DNA of 64,000 nt, from assembly GCA_947487385.1 (NCBI GenBank), contig CANKWU010000010.1:1-64000 (forward strand). Reading direction: 5' to 3'. This document shows, piece after piece, positions 26,586 through 33,204 of this stretch. Both the position numbers and the translations under genes were made by a program. This stretch comes from Spartobacteria bacterium. Lineage in GTDB: Bacteria > Verrucomicrobiota > Verrucomicrobiia > Chthoniobacterales > UBA6821. Numbering within the stretch: the stretch's first letter is position 1; every line of letters starts with the position of its first letter. Under the pieces are notes generated by a model. It did no database searches, was not told the DNA's origin, and saw nothing but the letters and a program-made list of their open reading frames with translations.

Positions 26586-27242
26586 CTAATTGATGAACCG
26601 ATAGATCCGATCCATCGGGGAGTGCTGGTCAATCGTGATGATTTCCTTGAGTAGCCCATTTTCCAGACCATAGACCCATCCATGCAGGGTTGGTCCATTG
26701 CGCTCCCTCCATTCTGTTTGGATCATCGATGTGTGCGCTAGATTGTTAACTTGCTCGATGACATTGAACTCGATCATTCGGTCATTCCTTTGATCCGAAG
26801 GTAGGGACTCGAGCTCTTCCTGATGAAGTCGGTAAATGTCCTTAATATGAAGAAGCCACTTGTTGGCGATCATAAGACCTGAATTCTCGCAACTCAACGC
26901 TGCCTGGATGCCGCCACATCCATAGTGGCCGCAAACAATGATGTGCTCCACCTTCAGTACCGCCACCGCATATTGAAGAACGCTTAGGCAGTTGAAATCC
27001 GTGGTGATGACCTGATTGGCGATATTGCGGTGGACGAAGATCTCGCCCGGTTTGGCGTTGACCACCGTCTCGGCGGGAACACGACTGTCGGAGCACCCGA
27101 TCCAGAGGAACTTGGGGTGCTGCTCCTTGGCAAGATTGTGGAAGAACTCAGGTGATTGGCTAAGAATTCCCTCAGACCACGCCTTGTTCTCGAGAAGAAG
27201 TCGTGCAGTCAGGTCTTCTGGAACGCTGGTGTTTTTTTCCAT
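26586..27242 (-). CDS. can: Beta-class carbonic anhydrase
   Basis: Zinc enzyme of 218 residues interconverting CO2 and bicarbonate. The zinc ligands are Cys and Asp in CSDSRVPAE (near residue 50) and His and Cys in CGHYGCGG (near residue 105). The Can-type ending (TEWRERNGPTLHGWVYGLENG) is well conserved. It is transcribed before the SulP transporter. Supplying bicarbonate would also support the biotin-dependent carboxylase of the neighbouring guanidine operon (inference). Confidence 0.92.
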   Translation of the reverse strand: MEKNTSVPEDLTARLLLENKAWSEGILSQSPEFFHNLAKEQHPKFLWIGCSDSRVPAETVVNAKPGEIFVHRNIANQVITTDFNCLSVLQYAVAVLKVEHIIVCGHYGCGGIQAALSCENSGLMIANKWLLHIKDIYRLHQEELESLPSDQRNDRMIEFNVIEQVNNLAHTSMIQTEWRERNGPTLHGWVYGLENGLLKEIITIDQHSPMDRIYRFIN

Positions 27243-27291
27243 GAGTATGCGGAAATTAACTCCCCGACCTTATTTTGCAAACTGCTAAAAG

Positions 27292-27325
27292 AAAAAGGCC
27301 CCGCCGTTAACGACGGGGCCTTTTT
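27292..27325 (-). terminator. Rho-independent terminator of the first outer membrane protein gene
   Basis: A perfect GC-rich stem (AAAAAGGCCCCG/CGGGGCCTTTTT, extended through GTTAAC in the loop) stands 20 bases after the stop of the gene at 27346. The A and T runs on both sides make it potentially bidirectional, but on the other strand it faces only the upstream region of the carbonic anhydrase gene. Confidence 0.9.
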
Positions 27326-27345
27326 CACCAGTCAACCACGAAAGC

Positions 27346-28266
27346 CTAGAAAGAATAACCAATGCTGGCGCCGCCGTAGAACCTATTTACTGGCATCGCT
27401 GTCAACGCCACGGTGTTATAGAGGTCTGGCTGGTAGGTGTAGGCCACATAGGCAGTTAAGGAGATCGCGCTAGTGACTTTCCAAGTCACGGGGGCGGTAA
27501 CCTGCCAGTTGTTAAAGCCGTAGAGTTTGGAGGCCCCCTGAGAGCTGGCTGTGTTGTTGTACCCGAAAGAGATGTTGTATTGGGTATTCGGGTTGAAGCT
27601 AACGATGTCCTTGTAGAGGGGAACACCGACGGTGAGCGCGGTGCTCAGGAAGCTCGAGCCGGCGTTAATGCTGGCATAGTTGTTTGGCGCAGCCTGGCCA
27701 AGCTCGTAGAAGTAGGCAATGGATGGCACCCAGGAAACATCACCCGTCTTGACCGTGTAATTGGCATTGATGTTCACCTCTTGCTGGATGCCAGTACCAC
27801 CTGGCTTGTAGCTGCTTATACCACCTTGCTCGGTTGGGAATCCGCAGTTAAAGTAGTTGTATAGGGCATAACCGCAACCCACTGCCAAGTTGCCAAAGGT
27901 GTGAGTGTAGCTTATGGGGACATCCAACTCTGTATAACTGTTACCATTGTAAGGCGAGTTCTGACCCAGAGCAACGCAGGACCAGAATGCTATAGCTAAT
28001 GCGTCATTCGATGTGATGTGCCAGACAGGCGTGAAGGAAAGTGTTGCGATACCCTTGTTTGGTATCCAGTCGACACCACGGAAGTTGTACATGCTGTCAT
28101 AACCAGTGGTAACCGTTCCGGTGAACATGGGAGTAGCCGCGACTTCCGCGACGGGTTGTTTGACGTTTTTGTCGGAAGAAGCCGAGTTTGTCTCGGCTGC
28201 CTGTAGGGCTGAGGTGAGTGCAACTGCGGCAAGTGCGACAGTTGCAACGCGTGTGATGAGTTTCAT
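27346..28266 (-). CDS. Outer membrane beta-barrel protein, copy A
   Basis: The protein of 306 residues starts at MKLITRVATV with a Sec signal peptide ending near ALQA-AETNS. Alternating hydrophobic strands (FTGTVTTGYDSMYNFRGVDW, ISYTHTFGNLAVGCGYALYN) and the terminal GGASIGYSF with final Phe are typical for an outer membrane barrel. Family function is unknown to me. The protein is about nine-tenths identical to copy B (28931..29851), has the same length, and both have a sigma-54-type promoter. Confidence 0.7.
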   Translation of the reverse strand: MKLITRVATVALAAVALTSALQAAETNSASSDKNVKQPVAEVAATPMFTGTVTTGYDSMYNFRGVDWIPNKGIATLSFTPVWHITSNDALAIAFWSCVALGQNSPYNGNSYTELDVPISYTHTFGNLAVGCGYALYNYFNCGFPTEQGGISSYKPGGTGIQQEVNINANYTVKTGDVSWVPSIAYFYELGQAAPNNYASINAGSSFLSTALTVGVPLYKDIVSFNPNTQYNISFGYNNTASSQGASKLYGFNNWQVTAPVTWKVTSAISLTAYVAYTYQPDLYNTVALTAMPVNRFYGGASIGYSF

Positions 28267-28315
28267 GATATGTTTATTTGGCAATAGGACTGGTTGAAGT
28301 CCTATCTAAGGATTA

Positions 28316-28331
28316 AGCACACGGCATGCCA
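28316..28331 (-). promoter_or_regulatory. Sigma-54-type promoter of outer membrane protein copy A
   Basis: The minus strand reads TGGCATGCCGTGTGCT, with GG and GC in the -24/-12 register. The predicted start lies about 38 bases upstream of the start codon. The equivalent position of copy B has an even better match. Confidence 0.6.
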
Positions 28332-28599
28332 AATGGGTCTTCACTATTTTCAGTAGGAGAGTTTGCTAAGGAGGGAATATTACGGCTGAAAAATTATTTC
28401 TCGAGTTGCTTAGTTTGGTATGAGTTGGAAGGTAAAAATATATTAATCTAATAGAGATGGTGGGTTGGTGTAGCTTGACATTGCATAGTCCAAGCAACTT
28501 AGGGATCGAGTGCGTAGGCCCTAGAAAGGAGCGAAAGTGAGTTGTTAGGATTACAATAAAGAAATGTTTTGGAGACATCTCAACCCGTTTTAACAAAAG

Positions 28600-28795
28600 T
28601 ACGAGATACGGTGTCGATCCCCGCGCTGCAAGTTTTCTCCGAGTAACTAAAAAGAAAGCAAACAACCGGAGTGACGAGCTTATAGACGAGCTCTTGGAAA
28701 AGTATGGATCGCGCCCCGAGGCGGTGCTTGGAGAGAAAGGCAAGAGGCTTTCGCTCAATCGACAAGCTCCCCACCTTGCTTTACTTCATTAATGC
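28600..28795 (+). pseudogene. Fragment of an IS256-family transposase N-terminus
   Basis: A plus-strand frame without a start codon reads SDELIDELLEKYGSRPEAVLGEKG, which matches the start of IS256/mutator-type transposases (xLLxxYxxPEDxLGxxGLLK). After GEKG the family pattern is lost and the frame ends at a TAA near 28793. The rest of the element and its ends are not visible. It lies between the two duplicated outer membrane protein genes. The 130-residue minus-strand ORF 28366..28758 over this stretch is rejected. Confidence 0.4.
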
Positions 28796-28877
28796 CAAAC
28801 TCCAAATCCCAGCCCAATGATAACAGCGAAGAAACTACCAACTTATCGATAGCTCGGTAAGCTTATGTAAGAAAAAA

Positions 28878-28910
28878 GAAAAGCTCCACCAATACTGGTA
28901 GAGCTTTTCT
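28878..28910 (-). terminator. Rho-independent terminator of outer membrane protein copy B
   Basis: The stem AAAAGCTC-ACCA pairs with TGGT-GAGCTTTT (one mismatch bulge), 21 bases after the stop codon at 28931. A run of A on the plus strand gives the U tract in the minus-strand transcript. The sequence is unrelated to the terminator of copy A, so only the coding and promoter parts of the duplication are conserved. Confidence 0.75.
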
Positions 28911-28930
28911 TGTCAGTCTAACCCCAAGTT

Positions 28931-29851
28931 TTAGAACGAATACCCAACGCTGGCGCCACCGTAGAACCTGTTCTCCGGCATCGCTGTGAGTGCAACCGTG
29001 TTGTAAAGATTGGGCTGGTAGGTGTAGGCCACGTACGCCGTCAAGGAGAGGGCGCTGGTGATCTTCCAAGTCACCGGTGCGGTGACCTGCCAGTTGTTGA
29101 AGCCGTAGAGTTTAGAGGCACCTTGCGAGCTAGCTGTGTTGTTGTACCCGAAGGAGATATTGTACTGGGTGTTCGGGTTGAAGCTGACGATGTCTTTGTA
29201 GAGAGGAACACCGACGGTCAGTGCGGGGCTCAGGAAACTCGAGCCGGCGTTGATGCTGGCGTAGTTGTTAGGCGCTCCTACCCCACACTCGTAGAAGTAG
29301 GCAATGGATGGCACCCAGGAAACGGCACCGGTCTTTACGGTGTAGTTTGCATTGATGTTCACCTCGTGTTGGAGGCCTGTTCCACCTGGCTTGTAGCTGC
29401 TGATGCCACCTTGCTCGGTTGGGAAGCCGTAGTTGAAGTAGTTGTAGAGAGTATAACCGCAGCCCACGGCCAAGTTGCCGAAGGTGTGGACATAGCTCGG
29501 GGAGACATCCAACTCGGTATAGTTGTTACCATTGAAAGGCGAGTTCTGACCCAGAGCAACGCAGAACCAGAGTGGTACTGAGAAGGTGTCGTTGGGAGTG
29601 ATGTGCCAGACCGGCGTGAAGGTGGCTGTCGCGATACCCTTGTTTGGGATCCAGTCAACACCACGGAAGTTGTACATGCTGTCGTATCCGGTGGTCACTG
29701 TGCCAGTGAACATGGGAGTAGCCGCGACTTCCTCAACGGGCTGTTTGAAGTTTTTCCCCGAGGAAACCGAGTTGGTCTCGGCGGCCCGGAGTGCAGAGGT
29801 GACTGCAACTGACGCAAGTGCGACAGTTGCAACGCGTGTGATGAGTTTCAT
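28931..29851 (-). CDS. Outer membrane beta-barrel protein, copy B
   Basis: 306 residues from MKLITRVATV. Signal peptide, strand pattern and final GGASVGYSF are as in copy A. Differences cluster in the first half of the mature protein (e.g. NDTFSVPLWFCVALG for NDALAIAFWSCVALG), while the second half is nearly invariant, a pattern that could come from gene conversion. The start at 29881 in the track is rejected because MKLITRV is shared by both copies. Confidence 0.7.
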   Translation of the reverse strand: MKLITRVATVALASVAVTSALRAAETNSVSSGKNFKQPVEEVAATPMFTGTVTTGYDSMYNFRGVDWIPNKGIATATFTPVWHITPNDTFSVPLWFCVALGQNSPFNGNNYTELDVSPSYVHTFGNLAVGCGYTLYNYFNYGFPTEQGGISSYKPGGTGLQHEVNINANYTVKTGAVSWVPSIAYFYECGVGAPNNYASINAGSSFLSPALTVGVPLYKDIVSFNPNTQYNISFGYNNTASSQGASKLYGFNNWQVTAPVTWKITSALSLTAYVAYTYQPNLYNTVALTAMPENRFYGGASVGYSF

Positions 29852-29902
29852 GGTAGGTTTGATTTGGTTGGATGGAACCACAGTAGTTCCGCAAGGGGTA
29901 TA

Positions 29903-29918
29903 AGCACAGAGCGTGCCA
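29903..29918 (-). promoter_or_regulatory. Sigma-54-type promoter of outer membrane protein copy B
   Basis: The minus strand reads TGGCACGCTCTGTGCT, a near-consensus -24/-12 element (TGGCACG-N4-TTGCW). The predicted transcription start is about 40 bases before the ATG at 29851. Confidence 0.65.
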
Positions 29919-30019
29919 AGTTCTTTTTAAAACCCACTAACAGAGTAAATCGTCAGACGATCTCAGCAAATCCCTGAGCCGGTTGATCAAAAAAAACCAC
30001 TGCCGATACCGATAATCAG

Positions 30020-30226
30020 TTAACTCTTTGGCTTCCAGAGTGCGGCGTCGAGGCATGCCCAGAGATGGATGATCCAGCCCAGTAGGAAAACCCAGAGAAT
30101 CCCCGTGAAGACAAAGAAGAGGATGGCGGGCAGCAACCGCCCCTGAAGAAGCTGGCCCAGTCCGGGTATGAAGAAGCTCGCTAAGGAAGCAATTACATTG
30201 CCGGCCGATCCTTGTCCGTTAGTCAT
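30020..30226 (-). CDS. Small membrane protein, two predicted helices
   Basis: The 68-residue protein has SFFIPGLGQLLQG followed by two hydrophobic helices (LLPAILFFVFTGILW, FLLGWIIHLWACLDAALW). The pattern of a PGLGQ turn and paired helices is common in short conserved bacterial membrane proteins of unknown function. It is divergent from the gene at 30331 and alone in its transcription unit. Confidence 0.6.
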   Translation of the reverse strand: MTNGQGSAGNVIASLASFFIPGLGQLLQGRLLPAILFFVFTGILWVFLLGWIIHLWACLDAALWKPKS

Positions 30227-30330
30227 ACCAAGATTTCACAACAACATTTTATTCCTGTCGAGCGCAGCCTTGTACGCTACAGCTTCGCTCTTGCTTATCT
30301 TATTATCACGTATCAACCTGCCAATAAACC

Positions 30331-30957
30331 ATGGACATCCTCTTCTCTCCGGCCCATCTCCACGTGGCCATCAATCATGTTCCGATCATCGGACTCTCTG
30401 TCGCCTGCCTGCCTATTCTGATTGGGATCCTTTTCCATAGTCGTGGTGCTTTGGCGTCGGGACTGCTAGCTGTGATATTCTGTGCTGGAACGATGCCCTT
30501 TGTCATGGAGACGGGTGAAGCCGCCTATGACGCTTTCATGGATGGTTCAATCCAACCCGGCTTGGATGAGGCTGGAAAAACCGCTCTTCGGCAGCACGCT
30601 CACCGTGCGGACGCAACCGCTCCCCTTGTCTATTCAGCGGGAATTCTGTCTCTCATTTCCCTCCTGGCCCTGATCAAGTTTCCCCGTCAGGCGACCTGGA
30701 TCGGCTGGGCTGTCCTCCTAGGGTGCACGATTTCCATCGGCTTGAGCATCTGGACCGCCGAGGCCGGGGGATGGATCCGACATCCAGAATTCCGTCCCAT
30801 CCCAAAGACAACTCCAACCCCAACTCCAACTCCCGTTGCCATTCCCACGGCATCACCCGCCATGACCCCATTACCCCTGCCGACTGCTTCCGTTGTGCCG
30901 GGAACAGGACTTGCGCCTTCAGAATCAGGATCTATCACGGCGCCGGCGACGAACTGA
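30331..30957 (+). CDS. Membrane protein with DUF2231-like helices and Pro/Thr-rich tail
   Basis: The protein of 208 residues starts with LHVAINHVPIIGLSVACLPILIG, a H-x3-NH-x-P pattern seen in DUF2231-like membrane proteins. Four hydrophobic helices reach to about residue 150. The C-terminal 55 residues are rich in Pro, Thr, Ala and Ser (TPTPTPVAIPTASP), like a cell-envelope linker. It precedes the Cys-rich peptide and the ECF metal cluster in the same direction, so it may belong to that response. The function is unknown. Confidence 0.6.
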   Translation: MDILFSPAHLHVAINHVPIIGLSVACLPILIGILFHSRGALASGLLAVIFCAGTMPFVMETGEAAYDAFMDGSIQPGLDEAGKTALRQHAHRADATAPLVYSAGILSLISLLALIKFPRQATWIGWAVLLGCTISIGLSIWTAEAGGWIRHPEFRPIPKTTPTPTPTPVAIPTASPAMTPLPLPTASVVPGTGLAPSESGSITAPATN

Positions 30958-31060
30958 TTTTTTTTAGGCTGCAGAAGAAATTTTGGGGGATTTCGCCGTG
31001 GGCGGTGAATTACTTTTGGAACGGGAATGGTTCCCGCTCTGAACAAAACATACCATACCC

Positions 31061-31225
31061 ATGAAAACATTGATCAAAGCTGGCGCCATGCTCGCCCTCA
31101 TCGCGGGACTCGGACTGGCAACCGTCTCCGCTGCGGACAGCTGCAAGGCATGCAATGGTTGCGCAAAAAGCTGCAGCTCCTGCGTGAAGTGCTCGGATGG
31201 CAAGTGCGCTTCTTGCTGCAAGTAA
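31061..31225 (+). CDS. Exported cysteine-rich mini-protein, below ORF-track cutoff
   Basis: A 54-residue frame: signal peptide KTLIKAGAMLALIAGLGLATVSA, then a 29-residue mature part with nine cysteines in CxxC and CC arrangements (CKACNGCAKSCSSCVKC, SDGKCASCCK). Such metallothionein-like composition suggests metal binding in the periplasm. It is followed by an anti-sigma-like gene, a CnrX-like sensor and an ECF sigma factor, all in the same direction. Confidence 0.7.
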   Translation: MKTLIKAGAMLALIAGLGLATVSAADSCKACNGCAKSCSSCVKCSDGKCASCCK

Positions 31226-31297
31226 GCTGAGGATTCAACGCGGCGGAGGTGGTACTGAAAAAGCCTGCCTCCGCCCGCTGAGTCACTTACCTTTCAC

Positions 31298-31600
31298 ATG
31301 ATGAATCCCGAGAAGCAACTCTCAGACCTACTGCAAGAGTGGACTACGCCCACGGAGCCTAGATCCGGCTTTAACCGTTCCGTCTGGGCTCGCATCGAAG
31401 CCGCCGAGAGTAACGGGCCCATGGACTTACCCTTCTTCTCTTGGCTCCAGCAGCTAGCCGTGCCTCGGATTGCCGCGACCTGTGTTGCCGTGGCCCTCTT
31501 CGGCGGCATTTTGGTCGGAGGAATGCAGGCCCGTTCTTCTGAGGAGGAGCGCTATCTTCTTTCATTGAAACCCTTCGCCTCCGTCACGCACTCGCGCTGA
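31298..31600 (+). CDS. Probable single-pass anti-sigma-like protein
   Basis: A 100-residue protein: a cytoplasmic N-terminal part (EKQLSDLLQEWTTPTEPRSGFNRSVWARIEA), one hydrophobic segment at about 52-75 (VPRIAATCVAVALFGGILVGG) and a short outer tail. Size and topology match CnrY-type membrane anti-sigma proteins, and it lies two genes before the ECF sigma factor. Sequence similarity itself is too weak to be sure. Translation may start at either of two adjacent ATG codons. Confidence 0.55.
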   Translation: MMNPEKQLSDLLQEWTTPTEPRSGFNRSVWARIEAAESNGPMDLPFFSWLQQLAVPRIAATCVAVALFGGILVGGMQARSSEEERYLLSLKPFASVTHSR

Positions 31601-31610
31601 TTCTTGATCC

Positions 31611-32042
31611 ATGAAACGCGGCTTTCTTATTCTTCTGGCCGTGGTCATCGCAGGAGTCGGAGCGGCATTGGTAACAAGACATCTTTTGCGAGGTCCATCC
31701 TCGGCATGGCTTTGCCATCAGTACGGACTCTCTCCTCAAAAGGTGGGAGCTATCGAGGGGCTGCAACAACAATACGGATCTCGATGCGGCCCCTATTGTG
31801 ACCAGATGTGCGAAGCCAATGCCCGTCTCGAACAACTCTCGCTGGAGGCTGGGCTGGGCCAGCAGAGCATCACTCCGGAACTCCGTGAGGCCGTGGCGGA
31901 GACCGATCGTATCCGTACCGAGATACGGATCGTGATGCTCGAGCATTTCTATGCCGTGGCTGCGGAACTCCCTCCTGAGAAACGCAGGGCTTATTTGCTC
32001 AAGGTGCTCCCCTTGGTGATCGACTCCTGCGGCTCACAATAA
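31611..32042 (+). CDS. CnrX/Spy-like periplasmic metal sensor
   Basis: A 143-residue membrane-anchored periplasmic protein: N-terminal helix LILLAVVIAGVGAALV, then a long helical domain. WLCHQYGLSPQKVGAIEGLQQQY with CGPYCDQMCEANARL resembles the heavy-metal-resistance (CnrX/ZraP/CpxP) helical hairpin, with Cys and His residues as possible metal ligands. It begins 10 bases after the anti-sigma-like gene and 12 bases before the sigma gene, as expected for a CnrYXH-type system. Confidence 0.65.
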   Translation: MKRGFLILLAVVIAGVGAALVTRHLLRGPSSAWLCHQYGLSPQKVGAIEGLQQQYGSRCGPYCDQMCEANARLEQLSLEAGLGQQSITPELREAVAETDRIRTEIRIVMLEHFYAVAAELPPEKRRAYLLKVLPLVIDSCGSQ

Positions 32043-32054
32043 GGGCCCCCTTTC

Positions 32055-32609
32055 ATGTCTGAAACCGAACAGGAGGACCGAGACGCGATGGCTCTTCTGG
32101 CTAGCGGAGAGGATCTCGCTCTCAATGCGATCATGGAGCGCTGGAAGAGTCGCCTCATTGCCTACCTCTACCGCTTCACGGGAAACGAAGCGACGGCCTT
32201 AGAACTGGCCGAGGAGACCTTTGTGAGGGTCTATCAGAGCCGGGCAAAGTTCCGGGCGGGCGGTCAGTTCTCCACCTGGCTCTTTGGCATTGCAGCTAAT
32301 CTGGCAAAGAACCATCTCCGCTGGCAAAGACGCCATCCGACAGTTACCATCGAAGAAGCCGCCACAGTAGCTTCCGAGGGCGATCCTCTCAAGGCTGTCG
32401 AATCACGAGAGCGAGAAATGGCCGTGCGCACGGCGATCGCCTCCTTGCCGCCCGATCTCCGTGAGACCTTGATCCTGAGCGAATACGAGCAACTCTCCCA
32501 ATCCGAGATCGCCACTATTGCAGAATGCTCGGTTAAGGCAGTCGAGCGCCGACTGAGTCATGCCCGGGAACTTCTAAGGAAAGAACTCTCACGCTATCTG
32601 CGTGGCTGA
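32055..32609 (+). CDS. ECF-type RNA polymerase sigma factor
   Basis: A 184-residue sigma-70 family protein of the extracytoplasmic function group. Region 2 spans about residues 28-95 (AYLYRFTGNEATALELAEETFVRVY, FSTWLFGIAANLAKNHLR), and region 4 about 125-180 (LPPDLRETLILSEYEQLSQSEIA, SVKAVERRLSHARELLRKEL). Its position behind an anti-sigma-like gene and a CnrX-like sensor suggests metal-triggered release. The gene overlaps the next Cys-rich gene by eight bases. Confidence 0.88.
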   Translation: MSETEQEDRDAMALLASGEDLALNAIMERWKSRLIAYLYRFTGNEATALELAEETFVRVYQSRAKFRAGGQFSTWLFGIAANLAKNHLRWQRRHPTVTIEEAATVASEGDPLKAVESREREMAVRTAIASLPPDLRETLILSEYEQLSQSEIATIAECSVKAVERRLSHARELLRKELSRYLRG

Positions 32610-32907
32610 AGAAATTTTGGCTCCTCGCTATTTTGAGTGGGCAGGAATGATGGCTCTGCTTACCATCCTGCCCTCCCAATCGTTCGCGGCACCTCCCAAG
32701 GATGGAGCCGTGATGTGCGATAAGTGCAAAATGGTCATAGTGAAAGTCCCGAGCCGCTCCCCTGCAAAGAGTCAAACGCTCGTCTACTATGATGTGAAGA
32801 CCATGGAGTGTCCTGACTGCCATTCGGCCATGGAGAACTTCTTCAAGACCGGCAAGCTCAAGCACACCTGCACCCATTGCGGTGGAACAATGACTGTCTG
32901 CCACTGA
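32602..32907 (+). CDS. Exported zinc-ribbon-like cysteine-rich protein
   Basis: A 101-residue protein with a hydrophobic N-terminal export signal (GMMALLTILPSQSFAAP) and three CxxC knuckles: CDKCK, CPDCH and CTHCGG, plus a final CH. It starts with GTG inside the sigma factor gene; an ATG at 32647 is an alternative. The function is unknown; metal binding in the envelope is likely. It closes the ECF-led metal cluster. Confidence 0.65.
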   Translation: MAEEILAPRYFEWAGMMALLTILPSQSFAAPPKDGAVMCDKCKMVIVKVPSRSPAKSQTLVYYDVKTMECPDCHSAMENFFKTGKLKHTCTHCGGTMTVCH

Positions 32908-32967
32908 TTGCTCTGCTCCAACTAGAGCGGTTTCGGTTTTATTTGACGCATGTAAAAGGGAAGAAAT

Positions 32968-33096
32968 CTCGCGCAAAGACGCAAAGACGCAGAGTTTTTA
33001 TGACTCATGGCAACGTATCTTTGGAGAAAAAGGTGACGGTCTTCTCCGGACCCAATCCTTTGTCTTTTCCTCCGCGCCTTTGCGCCTTTGCGCGAG
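32968..33096. repeat. Hairpin element with tandem-repeat arms, strongest copy
   Basis: The left arm CTCGCGCAAAGACGCAAAGA (27 bases in all) and the reverse complement of the right arm agree at 24 of 27 positions. Each arm contains a 9-base GCAAAGRC-type unit repeated about two and a half times. The loop is about 75 bases. The element occupies the convergent gap between the Cys-rich gene and the P-type ATPase. Confidence 0.8.
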
Positions 33097-33204
33097 TCCT
33101 GTTATTTATCGACGGTCAAGCTGATCGCCCAAAGAACGACAGATTAATCGCAAGATGCTCTAGAATGCAGTGTCATCAATCTACTAGCGCGAATTTAGGT
33201 CAAG

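Noticed and set aside
28366-28758. 130-residue minus-strand ORF between the outer membrane protein genes
   Set aside because: No recognisable motif; the plus strand of the same stretch matches an IS256-type transposase start instead.
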